From contig FPJT01000012.1 in the NCBI GenBank assembly GCA_900119535.1, forward strand, positions 46,839 through 110,838: DNA of 64,000 bases, given 5' to 3'. Made by a program: the position numbers and the translations under genes. This DNA comes from Ruminococcus sp. XPD3002. GTDB lineage: Bacteria; Bacillota; Clostridia; Oscillospirales; Ruminococcaceae. The notes under the pieces are model-generated. The model made no database searches, was not told the origin of the DNA, and was given only the letters and a program-made list of their open reading frames with translations. Shown here one piece after another: positions 44,409 to 51,524 of the stretch (its first letter is position 1; each line of letters begins with the position of its first letter).

Positions 44409-44624
44409 TTATTTCAACGCATCTGCTTCTATTTTGATAGCAGTCTGAATGGTTTTGGCATCGTCGTATGTATGCCCGCGTGCTGACACTATCAAAAAAT
44501 ACGGGCTTGTCAATCTGGCTGCAAGTGTTGCAGCTGTCCAAACTTCACGTTTTTCAGAGCTGAAACTACTCATTAAACGTTTCTTATCTCGATATGTCAC
44601 TTCAAACATATATCTCTGATCCAT
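44409..44624 (-). CDS. Small protein of the hsd operon
   Basis: 71 residues from the ATG at 44624, chosen because GGAGG lies eight bases before it; a Met five codons earlier overlaps that site. It starts 18 bp behind hsdM and ends 25 bp before hsdS. It is soluble, with a beta-alpha pattern ('YMFEVTYRDKKRLMSSFSSEKREVWTAATLAARL'), and I recognise no family. Its position suggests a helper or regulator of the restriction system. Confidence 0.6.
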   Translation of the reverse strand: MDQRYMFEVTYRDKKRLMSSFSSEKREVWTAATLAARLTSPYFLIVSARGHTYDDAKTIQTAIKIEADALK

Positions 44625-44642
44625 GTTCTTATCCTCCATTCC

Positions 44643-46211
44643 TTATTCTGGATTCTCAATTTCCGAAATTATCTTATCAATTTCCGCTCTCAGCACATCC
44701 TCACGCTTAACGATCTCAGCAATTTCTGCATTGAGAACAGAAATATCAATTACTTCTCTTGTGTCCTCCTGTTCAACATAGGTCGAAACAGACAGATTAT
44801 AGTCATTCTCGGCTATTTCGTCATTAGCAACAAGTCGGCAGAAGTATTCGCTGTCAGTCTGCTCTGTGAAAGCTGTTACTATCTTAGAGATATTTTCCTC
44901 TGTCAGCTTATTATTGTTTGTTACCTTTACGCACTCCTTTGATGCATCAATAAAAAGAGTGTTATTCTGAGTCTTATTCTTCTTCATAACCATTATACAT
45001 GTAGCGATAGACGTACCATAGAACAGGTTGTCGGGAAGCTGTATAACGCAGTCTATGAAGTTGTTATCCACCAGATACTTGCGTATCTTCTGTTCAGCTC
45101 CGCCACGATACATCACACCGGGGAAACATACGATAGCAGCGGCACCGTTGCTTGCAAGCCACGCCAGAGAGTGCATAATAAATGCAAGGTCTGCTTTTGA
45201 CTTTGGGGCAAGCACTCCTGCAGGAGAGAAACGAGGATCATTGATAAGCAGCGGATTCGCATCGCCCTCCCACTTTATCGAGTATGGGGGATTTGATACA
45301 ATGACCTCAAAAGGCTCATCGTCCCAATGCTGTGGCTCAACGAGTGTATCTTCGTGAGCAATATTGAATTTATCGTAATCAATATCGTGCAGGAACATAT
45401 TGATACGGCAGAGGTTATATGTTGTGATATTTATTTCCTGACCGAAGAAACCCTGACGGACCTTGTCTTTACCGAGAATCTTTGCAGCTTTCAGAAGCAG
45501 CGAACCCGAACCACAGGCAGGATCGTAAACTTTGTTGACCTCAGTTTTTCCTGCTGTTGCAAGTCTCGTCAGAAGCTCGGATACTTCCTGCGGAGTGAAG
45601 TATTCACCGCCAGATTTTCCTGCATTTGAAGCGTACATACCCATAAGGAACTCATACGCATCACCGAATGCATCTATAGTATTGTCCTTATAATCACCAA
45701 GCTGCATTGAAGCTACACCGTTCATAAGACTTACAAGGCGTTCATTTCGCTTTGCGACAGTGCCGCCGAGCTTATTGCTGTTTACATCGAAATCATCGAA
45801 AAGACCTTTGAAATCGTCCTCACTGTCACATCCCTGTGCGGAGCTTTCAATGTTATTGAATATGCGTTCTATCGTTTCATTGAGGTTTTCGTCTGTTTCT
45901 GCCTTGGCAAGTACATTGCAGAACAGTTCACTCGGAAGAATAAAGAATCCTTTTGTAGTAACCATGTCTTCACGTGCTGCTTCTGCTTCCTCGTCAGAGA
46001 GCGTTGCATAGTCGAAGTCAGGAGTACCAGCTTCAATCTCTCCGTCATTTATGTAATTCGTAAGATTTTCGGAAATATAGCGATAAAAAAGCATAACCAG
46101 AACATAGTTCTTGAAGTCCCAACCGTCCACGCTGCCCCTCAGATCATTAGCTATACCCCATATGGTTCTATGTAATTCAGCTCTTTCCTGTTCTTTTTTG
46201 TTATCTATCAT
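44643..46211 (-). CDS. hsdM: Type I restriction enzyme, M (methyltransferase) subunit
   Basis: 522 residues, AAAGGAG before the ATG. An N-terminal helical HsdM_N domain ('[37 protein letters not shown]') is followed by the N6-adenine methylase: SAM motif '[17 protein letters not shown]' and catalytic '[12 protein letters not shown]'. It methylates host DNA together with HsdS and is the first gene of the operon. The promoter at 46249-46277 has TTGACT-17-TAAAAT. Confidence 0.96.
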   Translation of the reverse strand: MIDNKKEQERAELHRTIWGIANDLRGSVDGWDFKNYVLVMLFYRYISENLTNYINDGEIEAGTPDFDYATLSDEEAEAAREDMVTTKGFFILPSELFCNVLAKAETDENLNETIERIFNNIESSAQGCDSEDDFKGLFDDFDVNSNKLGGTVAKRNERLVSLMNGVASMQLGDYKDNTIDAFGDAYEFLMGMYASNAGKSGGEYFTPQEVSELLTRLATAGKTEVNKVYDPACGSGSLLLKAAKILGKDKVRQGFFGQEINITTYNLCRINMFLHDIDYDKFNIAHEDTLVEPQHWDDEPFEVIVSNPPYSIKWEGDANPLLINDPRFSPAGVLAPKSKADLAFIMHSLAWLASNGAAAIVCFPGVMYRGGAEQKIRKYLVDNNFIDCVIQLPDNLFYGTSIATCIMVMKKNKTQNNTLFIDASKECVKVTNNNKLTEENISKIVTAFTEQTDSEYFCRLVANDEIAENDYNLSVSTYVEQEDTREVIDISVLNAEIAEIVKREDVLRAEIDKIISEIENPE

Positions 46212-46248
46212 AATGGCAGCTCCTTTTTATAAGTAAATGATACCTTAT

Positions 46249-46277
46249 ATTTTACTACATATTTCACATTTAGTCAA
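46249..46277 (-). promoter_or_regulatory. Promoter of the hsd operon
   Basis: Minus strand: TTGACT (46277-46272), 17-bp spacer, TAAAAT (46254-46249), 38 bases before the hsdM start. Confidence 0.65.
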
Positions 46278-46313
46278 TTGTTATTCTGTGAATTTTTTAC
46301 AGATATGTAAAAT

Positions 46314-46330
46314 TGTGCTATTATAGCACA
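46314..46330. repeat. Dispersed palindrome, copy 2
   Basis: TGTGCTATTATAGCACA in the intergenic space between hsdM and the divergent small-gene operon. This copy has no terminator hairpin beside it. Confidence 0.7.
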
Positions 46331-46432
46331 ATTATTGCAGGTTCATTTGGAAAAGAAAAAATGTGTATTATATCACAAACTATATACTTGCACAAAATAA
46401 ATCACCAGAATTGTGCATGTATACAAAATTAA

Positions 46433-46444
46433 CTCGATATCGAG
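46433..46444. promoter_or_regulatory. Candidate XRE operator 1
   Basis: CTCGATATCGAG, a perfect palindrome of the CTC-N6-GAG type, about 20 bp upstream of the promoter at 46464. Confidence 0.5.
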
Positions 46445-46463
46445 ATAAATCCACTGAAGCCTA

Positions 46464-46492
46464 TTGAAATCAACTCAAAATTGAGTTATAAT
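46464..46492 (+). promoter_or_regulatory. Promoter and operator 2 of the small-gene operon
   Basis: TTGAAA (46464-46469), 17-bp spacer, TATAAT (46487-46492). The palindrome CTCAAAATTGAG (46474-46485) fills the spacer next to the -10. It has the same CTC-N6-GAG form as the operator in the promoter of the XRE gene. Confidence 0.65.
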
Positions 46493-46539
46493 ATAATTGT
46501 AAGGAAAACGCAGAGCCGAAAGGCAGAAAGGAAATAAAA

Positions 46540-46734
46540 ATGGAACTTGGAACAAGAATAGTAACACCACGCTTTTGTACTGTAACGATCAGTGCAATCT
46601 TTGAGAATCCAGAGGACGCTGTTAAATGTGGATACACAGAGCCGACTCACGCTGTACTTCCTGAGTGGGATATAAAGGGAAAATCAATAGATATGTACCA
46701 CATGGAATTCGCAGCTATCAGGAAAGGTGAATAA
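46540..46734 (+). CDS. Small protein of a mobile-element operon
   Basis: 64 residues, AAAGGAAAT ribosome site. It is acidic, with 'ELGTRIVTPRFCTVTISAIF' and 'YTEPTHAVLPEWDIKGKSIDMYHMEFAAI'. It is the first gene behind the CTC-N6-GAG promoter and two bases from the next gene. The function is unknown. Confidence 0.6.
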   Translation: MELGTRIVTPRFCTVTISAIFENPEDAVKCGYTEPTHAVLPEWDIKGKSIDMYHMEFAAIRKGE

Positions 46735-46736
46735 CA

Positions 46737-46934
46737 ATGATAAGAACGCTATATCAGGACAAATACAATCCCAACAAAACATGGGAAGTGACCTCAATAT
46801 CACACGGATTTTACCTCAGACAGTACATTTGCAACAAGCAGTTCGGCAGAGGACTGAGAACAACAAGAGAATATTTGAGAAGTGTAGGAATACTTGATAT
46901 GCAGATATTAATCAGAGAAGAAGTAAAGCGCTGA
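46737..46934 (+). CDS. Small basic protein of the same operon
   Basis: 65 residues, basic ('KTWEVTSISHGFYLRQYICNKQFGRGLRTTREYL'). It starts two bases after the previous stop. No family is known to me. An 8-bp hairpin with a GAAA loop (46948-46967) separates it from the next gene and may protect or divide the mRNA. Confidence 0.6.
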   Translation: MIRTLYQDKYNPNKTWEVTSISHGFYLRQYICNKQFGRGLRTTREYLRSVGILDMQILIREEVKR

Positions 46935-46982
46935 AAGCAGTTACCGAGCGGAGCTGAAAAGCTCCGCAGAAAGGAAACTATC

Positions 46983-47177
46983 ATGAAAGAATATACATTT
47001 GTAATATTTAAACAGATAAGAAAAGAATGCGCTATGAACGATGATCCTGTGGTCGGATATGTTCACGGAATTCATGCAGATGCTCAGAGCGCTTGCAACG
47101 AGCTAAACGCTTACTCACCAGATTATCATTATTACATGGATTTAGACGAGCTGAAAGCTCATGGTTTTCAGATATAA
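46983..47177 (+). CDS. Small protein of the same operon
   Basis: 64 residues with AAAGGAAACT before the ATG. It is acidic, with a His/Tyr-rich end ('YSPDYHYYMDLDELKAHGFQI'). The function is unknown; the frame is well placed between neighbours. Confidence 0.6.
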   Translation: MKEYTFVIFKQIRKECAMNDDPVVGYVHGIHADAQSACNELNAYSPDYHYYMDLDELKAHGFQI

Positions 47178-47195
47178 GAAGGGAGAGATACTACA

Positions 47196-47759
47196 ATGAG
47201 AAAGATAACACTAAAAAATGCCGACAAGCTCCAGACAGTCGAGATAACCTATGACGGATTCAATTACAACGGCACTCTGATACAGCACGGAGCGCTCATG
47301 ATCGTCAAGTCAACAATGGAATTTATAATAGGTGGAGCTGATGAAGCTGTCGAGTACATCCAGATCGCAGTCAAAGAGAACGGCTTCGCAGCTTACGATG
47401 AATACAGAATGAAGTTAACAACCCTCAGGGAAATCGTCTACGCCGTAGACAGCATTGAAAAGCCTTGTGAGCTGAAGCCAAAGCCAGAGTACCCACAGAT
47501 ATTTGAACCTGTTGAGGGGCAGATATATGAGAACAAAAACGGTATCAGCTACCTTTGCAGAAGGGTAGAACATGATGAGCACGATAAGTACACAAGACAG
47601 GTAGAATTCTTATCAAGGTCAGGTTGGTATCTGATAGCGGATTGTCCGAGACAGTATAAGGACGGTCACATCGAGTGGGATTCGTCCTATCAGGGACACT
47701 ACATCGAGCTTGCAGAAGCTCATGGAATGTTTGCAAAAGCAGAAGGAAAGACCGAATAA
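47196..47759 (+). CDS. Hypothetical protein of the same operon
   Basis: 187 residues, GAAGGGAGAG upstream. The N-terminal half is beta-rich ('LQTVEITYDGFNYNGTLIQHGALMIV'); the C-terminal half has 'YLCRRVEHDEHDKYTRQVEFLSRSGWYLIADCPRQY'. No membrane segment or signal is present. I cannot name the family. Confidence 0.65.
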   Translation: MRKITLKNADKLQTVEITYDGFNYNGTLIQHGALMIVKSTMEFIIGGADEAVEYIQIAVKENGFAAYDEYRMKLTTLREIVYAVDSIEKPCELKPKPEYPQIFEPVEGQIYENKNGISYLCRRVEHDEHDKYTRQVEFLSRSGWYLIADCPRQYKDGHIEWDSSYQGHYIELAEAHGMFAKAEGKTE

Positions 47760-47804
47760 GAAATGCAGCTGTCCTATCGGCAAAACGGGGAGAAAGGAGA
47801 TATC

Positions 47805-48010
47805 ATGCAAAAAAATTATTTGATACTCTGATAAGAAACTTAAAGAACTCACCGAAATGCGACATTCCTTCTGCAGATATTTTACAGGAATTATCTCTAC
47901 AGATGACGTTTGAACAGATAAATACATATGCAAGACTGCTTGTCGATAAAGGCGCTGCAGAATATAACTATGGTAGAATAATCTTAAAAAATGGCTATCA
48001 GTTAATTTGA
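47805..48010 (+). pseudogene. Small gene with a frame break at an A7 run (about 68 residues)
   Basis: GAAAGGAG precedes an ATG at 47805 that reads ATG CAA AAA AAT ... and stops after eight codons. The adjacent frame from the A7 run (47809-47815) runs open to 48010 and encodes 'KLFDTLIRNLKNSPKCDIPSADILQELSLQMTFEQINTYARLLVDKG', a helical protein of unknown function. One extra A would restore it. It may be a frameshift mutation, a sequencing error or slippage. Confidence 0.5.
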
Positions 48011-48025
48011 AAGGGGGCTTTGGTT

Positions 48026-48220
48026 ATGAAGTGGTCTGATGAATGGAAGGGAACAGATATAGAGATTAAAGAGCTTATTGAATTCTATCTTAATGAAATT
48101 ATGACAGCTTATAATGTGGAGCGCAAAACTGCTAAAAAATATTTGTTAGAAGCTTTTTCCAGATCTATTGTTGTAGCAAAAGTAAAAGAAATGTGCTACT
48201 CACTTTATAAAATGATTTGA
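48026..48220 (+). CDS. Small helical protein
   Basis: 64 residues from the ATG at 48026 with AAAGGGGG eight bases upstream. Composition: 'DIEIKELIEFYLNEIMTAYNVERKTAKKYLLEAFSRSIVVAKV', amphipathic helices, no known family. It is the last gene of the operon before the XRE promoter. Confidence 0.55.
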   Translation: MKWSDEWKGTDIEIKELIEFYLNEIMTAYNVERKTAKKYLLEAFSRSIVVAKVKEMCYSLYKMI

Positions 48221-48234
48221 AATGATGCAAACGC

Positions 48235-48263
48235 TTGACATTATCTCTATATTGAGATATAAT
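48235..48263 (+). promoter_or_regulatory. Promoter and operator 3 (XRE gene)
   Basis: TTGACA (48235-48240), 17-bp spacer, TATAAT (48258-48263), with CTCTATATTGAG at 48245-48256 inside the spacer, in the same place as in the small-gene promoter. Confidence 0.7.
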
Positions 48264-48306
48264 AAATAATATACTAATTTATGCTGTTAATAGAAAGGGT
48301 ATAATC

Positions 48307-48531
48307 ATGAGAATAATATGCAACAATCTGAAAGAAATCAGAAAATCACAGAAGCTCACACAAGGTCAGCTCGCTGAAATGGTTGGATGTTCACAGGGGC
48401 GAATAGGTGACTATGAGAGTGGAAGATGTACTATTGAAAATATTACCCTTGGTGTTGCATTAAAACTTTCCAATGCTCTTGGCTGTACTATCGAAGATCT
48501 ATTCACTATGGAAGCACCAACAGCTGAATAA
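48307..48531 (+). CDS. XRE-family HTH repressor
   Basis: 74 residues, a single Cro/C1-type HTH domain ('LKEIRKSQKLTQGQLAEMVGCSQGRIGDYESGRCTIENITLGVALKLSNALGCTIEDLF'). GAAAGGG precedes the ATG. The CTC-N6-GAG operator in its own promoter and the two copies before the small-gene operon at 46540 suggest that it represses itself and that operon, as in phage or ICE control regions. Confidence 0.85.
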   Translation: MRIICNNLKEIRKSQKLTQGQLAEMVGCSQGRIGDYESGRCTIENITLGVALKLSNALGCTIEDLFTMEAPTAE

Positions 48532-48552
48532 TCCATTTTTAGGTATAAAAAT

Positions 48553-48587
48553 ATACCCTCTCCTTTGCTTGTGCATGGAGAGGGTAT
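48553..48587 (-). terminator. Terminator of the toxin-antitoxin operon
   Basis: ATACCCTCTCC (48553-48563) pairs perfectly with GGAGAGGGTAT (48577-48587), with a T-run on the minus strand. Confidence 0.8.
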
Positions 48588-48604
48588 TGTGCTATAATAG
48601 CACA
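48588..48604 (-). repeat. Dispersed palindrome, copy 3
   Basis: TGTGCTATAATAGCACA, two bases after the toxin stop codon and directly before the CCTCTCC/GGAGAGG hairpin. Confidence 0.7.
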
Positions 48605-48606
48605 AT

Positions 48607-49629
48607 TTATATCTTCAATGACTTAGGTTTGCTGTTAAGTAGTTCATTAACCTTATCCTTTAACTCTGCCTGATACTTTACAGCGATTTTGCCGTCTTTA
48701 CGGCTTACACTGAAATTTAAGCCAGAAGATGCAAGCTTTGTAAGCTCATCTTCACTGACTATCCGTATATAGTCAGCTCCATAGCTCAGACCATTCTTTC
48801 GGGCAATCGCAGAAATAATATCCTTATTGAATACTTTTTCTTTGAAGTCAGGCAACTCCGCAGCGTTCCGCTGCTCCATGAACTGCTGTGTTGTGTTATC
48901 GATAGTTATGAACTGATCAAGCTCAGACTGTGACCATTTACCTTTGAAGACTTCCTCCATTATCTTGTCGGGAGTAGTCGCAGGATTTTTGGACATATCA
49001 TAAAGGCATACGCCCTCACGGTTGTATATAACGATATTATCAAACTGCTTGCTACTGTATATCTTACTCAGGTTACTCGGTAGCTGATCTATGATGTAAT
49101 CATGCTTGTCCTTCGCTGTTGCCCTGGGCAACTTTCCTGCGGCAAGCTGCTTTTCATATCTGAGGATCGTACTCAAATACGAAATCTGCGGTTTTACGGC
49201 AACTAAAGCCAGTGTGACATTATATCCGTTATCTTTGAAGCCTTTACAAGTAGATAAAGGTACTTCCGCTGTTCGCAGAGTACCTTCTACAAGTATATTA
49301 TATTTTTCAGCTTTTAGCCTTGACATTAGCATTTCGGTCATTTGTCCAGAAAACTTGCCAGTATATTCTACGCTGTCTTTACCGTATTTTTCTTGTAATG
49401 CTATATAATCAGGGTGCAACTCACGAAACTCATCTCCGTTAAGAACGATAAGATTCCCGTTACACTTAGCTTCCATTATTTTTTGAAGTCCAATTTTTCC
49501 TGCCCCCGGTTGTCCTCCTAAGACAAAGGCTTTTGGAGAACTATCTTTACTAAATTTTAATGTAAACTTTCGGTATTGCTTTTTAATTTCACGTTCGATA
49601 GCATCTATTGTGTAATCGCCGTCATTCAT
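48607..49629 (-). CDS. Zeta/PezT-family toxin (UDP-GlcNAc kinase type), Walker A altered
   Basis: 340 residues. The zeta fold: 'AFVLGGQPGAGKIGLQKIM' P-loop, then 'LIVLNGDEFRELHPDY' with the catalytic Asp, and 'ILVEGTLRTAEV'. In zeta toxins the P-loop Lys is followed by Ser/Thr; here the codon is ATT (Ile), one base from ACT, so ATP binding and toxicity may be lost. Zeta toxins phosphorylate UDP-GlcNAc and block wall synthesis. An extra about 100 residues follow the kinase ('AELPDFKEKVFNKDIISAIARKNG'). The start overlaps the antitoxin by eight bases. Confidence 0.85.
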   Translation of the reverse strand: MNDGDYTIDAIEREIKKQYRKFTLKFSKDSSPKAFVLGGQPGAGKIGLQKIMEAKCNGNLIVLNGDEFRELHPDYIALQEKYGKDSVEYTGKFSGQMTEMLMSRLKAEKYNILVEGTLRTAEVPLSTCKGFKDNGYNVTLALVAVKPQISYLSTILRYEKQLAAGKLPRATAKDKHDYIIDQLPSNLSKIYSSKQFDNIVIYNREGVCLYDMSKNPATTPDKIMEEVFKGKWSQSELDQFITIDNTTQQFMEQRNAAELPDFKEKVFNKDIISAIARKNGLSYGADYIRIVSEDELTKLASSGLNFSVSRKDGKIAVKYQAELKDKVNELLNSKPKSLKI

Positions 49630-50095
49630 TGTTTTTTATCACCTCATTTGCGTAGTCACGAGCAAATTCAAATTTTGCTTTTATAAGGCTTAATTCTTCC
49701 ATTGTATAATCCTTGCATACTAAAGAATGCTTAAGGTCAAAAATCATACTTTCCAGTATGTTCAATGGGTTTTTGGCATCATCTTCTAAGTGCTTTTCAA
49801 TAACATACCGTGATATTGTTGCTTCAATGCTTGCAGCTACCTCGGTCATAACCTCGATTTCAAGTGTGTTAAAATAATCCATTTGTTGATCCTCCTTTAT
49901 AGTCAGCTTTGCTTCCATACTGTCCAGAAGCTTTAATATTGTTGTGAGCTTAGGATCGGTAGTTTCTTTTTCAAGTCGAGCTATTACAGGCTGCGGAACA
50001 CCACTCTTTGTGCTGAGCTGCGACTGTGTAATGTGGCGGTTATTTCTGAGCTGCACAAACGTTTTGATAAACTTTTCTTTTTCGTCAATTTCCAT
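49622..50095 (-). CDS. HTH antitoxin, PezA-like
   Basis: 157 residues, AGGAGGATAG before the ATG. An N-terminal XRE HTH ('TFVQLRNNRHITQSQLSTKSGVPQPVIARLEKETTDPKLTTILKLLDSM') and a helical C-terminal part that would bind the toxin. The arrangement (regulatory antitoxin first, overlapping toxin gene) matches PezAT. The promoter contains the palindrome ATAACTTGTAAGTTAT, a probable binding site for this protein. Confidence 0.85.
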   Translation of the reverse strand: MEIDEKEKFIKTFVQLRNNRHITQSQLSTKSGVPQPVIARLEKETTDPKLTTILKLLDSMEAKLTIKEDQQMDYFNTLEIEVMTEVAASIEATISRYVIEKHLEDDAKNPLNILESMIFDLKHSLVCKDYTMEELSLIKAKFEFARDYANEVIKNNE

Positions 50096-50119
50096 TTTAT
50101 CTATCCTCCAGTATATATA

Positions 50120-50148
50120 ATAATAACTTGTAAGTTATAATTTGTCAA
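50120..50148 (-). promoter_or_regulatory. Promoter and operator of the antitoxin-toxin operon
   Basis: Minus strand: TTGACA (50148-50143), 17-bp spacer, TATTAT (50125-50120). The perfect palindrome ATAACTTGTAAGTTAT (50123-50138) covers the spacer. Confidence 0.7.
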
Positions 50149-50164
50149 GAGGGATTAAAATAAA

Positions 50165-50198
50165 ACTCTCTCCACCATGTGTAAACAGGGGAGAGAGT
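50165..50198 (-). terminator. Terminator of the membrane-protein gene
   Basis: ACTCTCTCC (50165-50173) pairs with GGAGAGAGT (50190-50198). The minus strand continues TTTTATTTTA. Confidence 0.8.
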
Positions 50199-50199
50199 C

Positions 50200-50216
50200 G
50201 GTGCTATAATAGCAAA
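50200..50216 (-). repeat. Dispersed palindrome, copy 4 (two end mismatches)
   Basis: GGTGCTATAATAGCAAA, four bases past the membrane-protein stop and directly before the CTCTCC hairpin. Confidence 0.6.
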
Positions 50217-50220
50217 GTTT

Positions 50221-50928
50221 TTATAACAGACGTAGCATTATTCTAAAAGTGATTGGAATTACCACTATCGAGAAAATTAAAAAGCCAAGAAGAAATGCGA
50301 GCGTAACTCCAAGAGAAACTATAAGAAGACCAATTACAGAGCATAAGCAGATATTTGAAGTGAATAGCAACGGCAATCTAACTAATACGCCCCATAATCC
50401 GCCGTATTTGATAACGGAAGCAACAATAGTTATTGTTGCTATTAATGAAAGCACAATAGCTACAGGAAGGATCCGATTAACACATAGATCAAGATTATCA
50501 GGGTATGAAGATTTAAAAATTAAGTGTATAATAACATAAAAGCCGATTATTAATGCAGGAGCAAGGACCGCCAAAAAATGCTTACATTGATATTTAAAAC
50601 CATGGTATTTGGAAGCATTCCATGCATGATCAATATAGTCGTATTTCTTTATACTGCCAAGTGGCAGCCTGCTGAAAAACTCATGCATTGAATCTGAGAA
50701 TAATAGGTCAAATAGCAGAGCCAATAGACCGATACCAATGAGGTAGCCTAACTGTAAGTTGTTATTAAAGGTATTGACTGTATCAATAATGAAGTTTAAG
50801 AAGATATTTTGCGTTATGTGAAGATGTTCTGTACTGCCTGAAAATAAAGCCAATATGATTTCATAAAAGCAAAAGACTGATAATGCCATTGATAACAAAC
50901 AAAAAGTAACAGGTTTTATATTGCTCAT
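50221..50928 (-). CDS. Integral membrane protein of unknown function
   Basis: 235 residues, AAAAAGGTGG before the ATG. Five to six hydrophobic helices are visible ('FCLLSMALSVFCFYEIILALF', 'LGYLIGIGLLALLFDLLF', 'HFLAVLAPALIIGFYVIIHLI', 'AIVLSLIATITIVASVI', and the C-terminal 'CLCSVIGLLIVSLGVTLAFLLGFLIFSIVV'). I recognise no family. Its promoter (51034-51062) holds ATAACTCTTAGGTTAT, close to the palindrome in the antitoxin promoter, so it may belong to the same regulon. Confidence 0.65.
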   Translation of the reverse strand: MSNIKPVTFCLLSMALSVFCFYEIILALFSGSTEHLHITQNIFLNFIIDTVNTFNNNLQLGYLIGIGLLALLFDLLFSDSMHEFFSRLPLGSIKKYDYIDHAWNASKYHGFKYQCKHFLAVLAPALIIGFYVIIHLIFKSSYPDNLDLCVNRILPVAIVLSLIATITIVASVIKYGGLWGVLVRLPLLFTSNICLCSVIGLLIVSLGVTLAFLLGFLIFSIVVIPITFRIMLRLL

Positions 50929-50951
50929 CTTTTGACCACCTTTTTATAATT

Positions 50952-50968
50952 TGTGCTATTATAGCACA
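50952..50968. repeat. Dispersed palindrome, copy 5
   Basis: TGTGCTATTATAGCACA between the promoter at 51034 and the membrane-protein start at 50928, so it lies in that gene's 5' leader. Confidence 0.7.
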
Positions 50969-51033
50969 TTTTTATTTTTGTACTGCGGAGAATCTACGTT
51001 ATTTGTATTTACAGAATGTTTCTTATTAATATA

Positions 51034-51062
51034 ATTATAACTCTTAGGTTATAGAGTGTCAA
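51034..51062 (-). promoter_or_regulatory. Promoter and operator of the membrane-protein gene
   Basis: Minus strand: TTGACA (51062-51057), 17-bp spacer, TATAAT (51039-51034), both perfect. ATAACTCTTAGGTTAT (51037-51052) overlaps the -10. Confidence 0.7.
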
Positions 51063-51174
51063 TAGCCGAATAATAAAAATCTCTCCCCGATTTGTGAACA
51101 GTCATTATGGATAATTCCTGAGCAGTTTTTTCCGATAATTACACTAACTGCAATGACTGAAAGGAAGTATCCCT

Positions 51175-51405
51175 ATGATTGATGAGATCTACAATAGCCG
51201 TATCGGTGCTATCAAGACAGACCACTTCTCTGATGAGTGGGAGCAGACCGCTATCCCGTTCGAGGAGTCGCTGACCGAGGAGCAAATTATCCTGTTCCAT
51301 AAGCTATGTGACTTGCAAAGTGAGACTGCTGCCGCTTAGATGAGAGCTGCGTACAAGGCGGGCTTCAAGGACGGTGTGGCTCTGATGAGAGAAGTTCAGG
51401 AATAA
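51175..51405 (+). pseudogene. Small gene interrupted by an in-frame TAG
   Basis: A GAAAGGAAG ribosome site precedes the ATG at 51175. The frame gives 54 residues ('MIDEIYNSRIGAIKTDHFSDEWEQ...'), then TAG at 51337-51339, then continues in frame ('MRAAYKAGFKDGVALMREVQE') to TAA at 51405. Length and pattern resemble short Firmicute proteins of the DUF6809 kind, whose end reads like the part behind the TAG. It is more GC-rich than its surroundings. Promoter region and 3' hairpin are otherwise intact. Confidence 0.5.
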
Positions 51406-51424
51406 AGTGTAAAAGAATAGAAAA

Positions 51425-51465
51425 AAGAACCTCCGCAGGATTGCTCCTACAGAGGTTCTTGATTT
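51425..51465. terminator. Terminator between the broken small gene and the hydrolase operon
   Basis: AAGAACCTC (51425-51433) pairs with GAGGTTCTT (51452-51460). A-run before and T-run after suit both strands. Confidence 0.75.
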
Positions 51466-51524
51466 GCCCCATTGTTATTATGAATACACCCGATTACTCT
51501 CTGATTGTGCAGATAGAGAGTGTT

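Noticed and set aside
46948-46967. Hairpin with GAAA loop as a terminator
   Set aside because: No T-run follows and the next gene begins 15 bp later; more likely an intra-operon structure.
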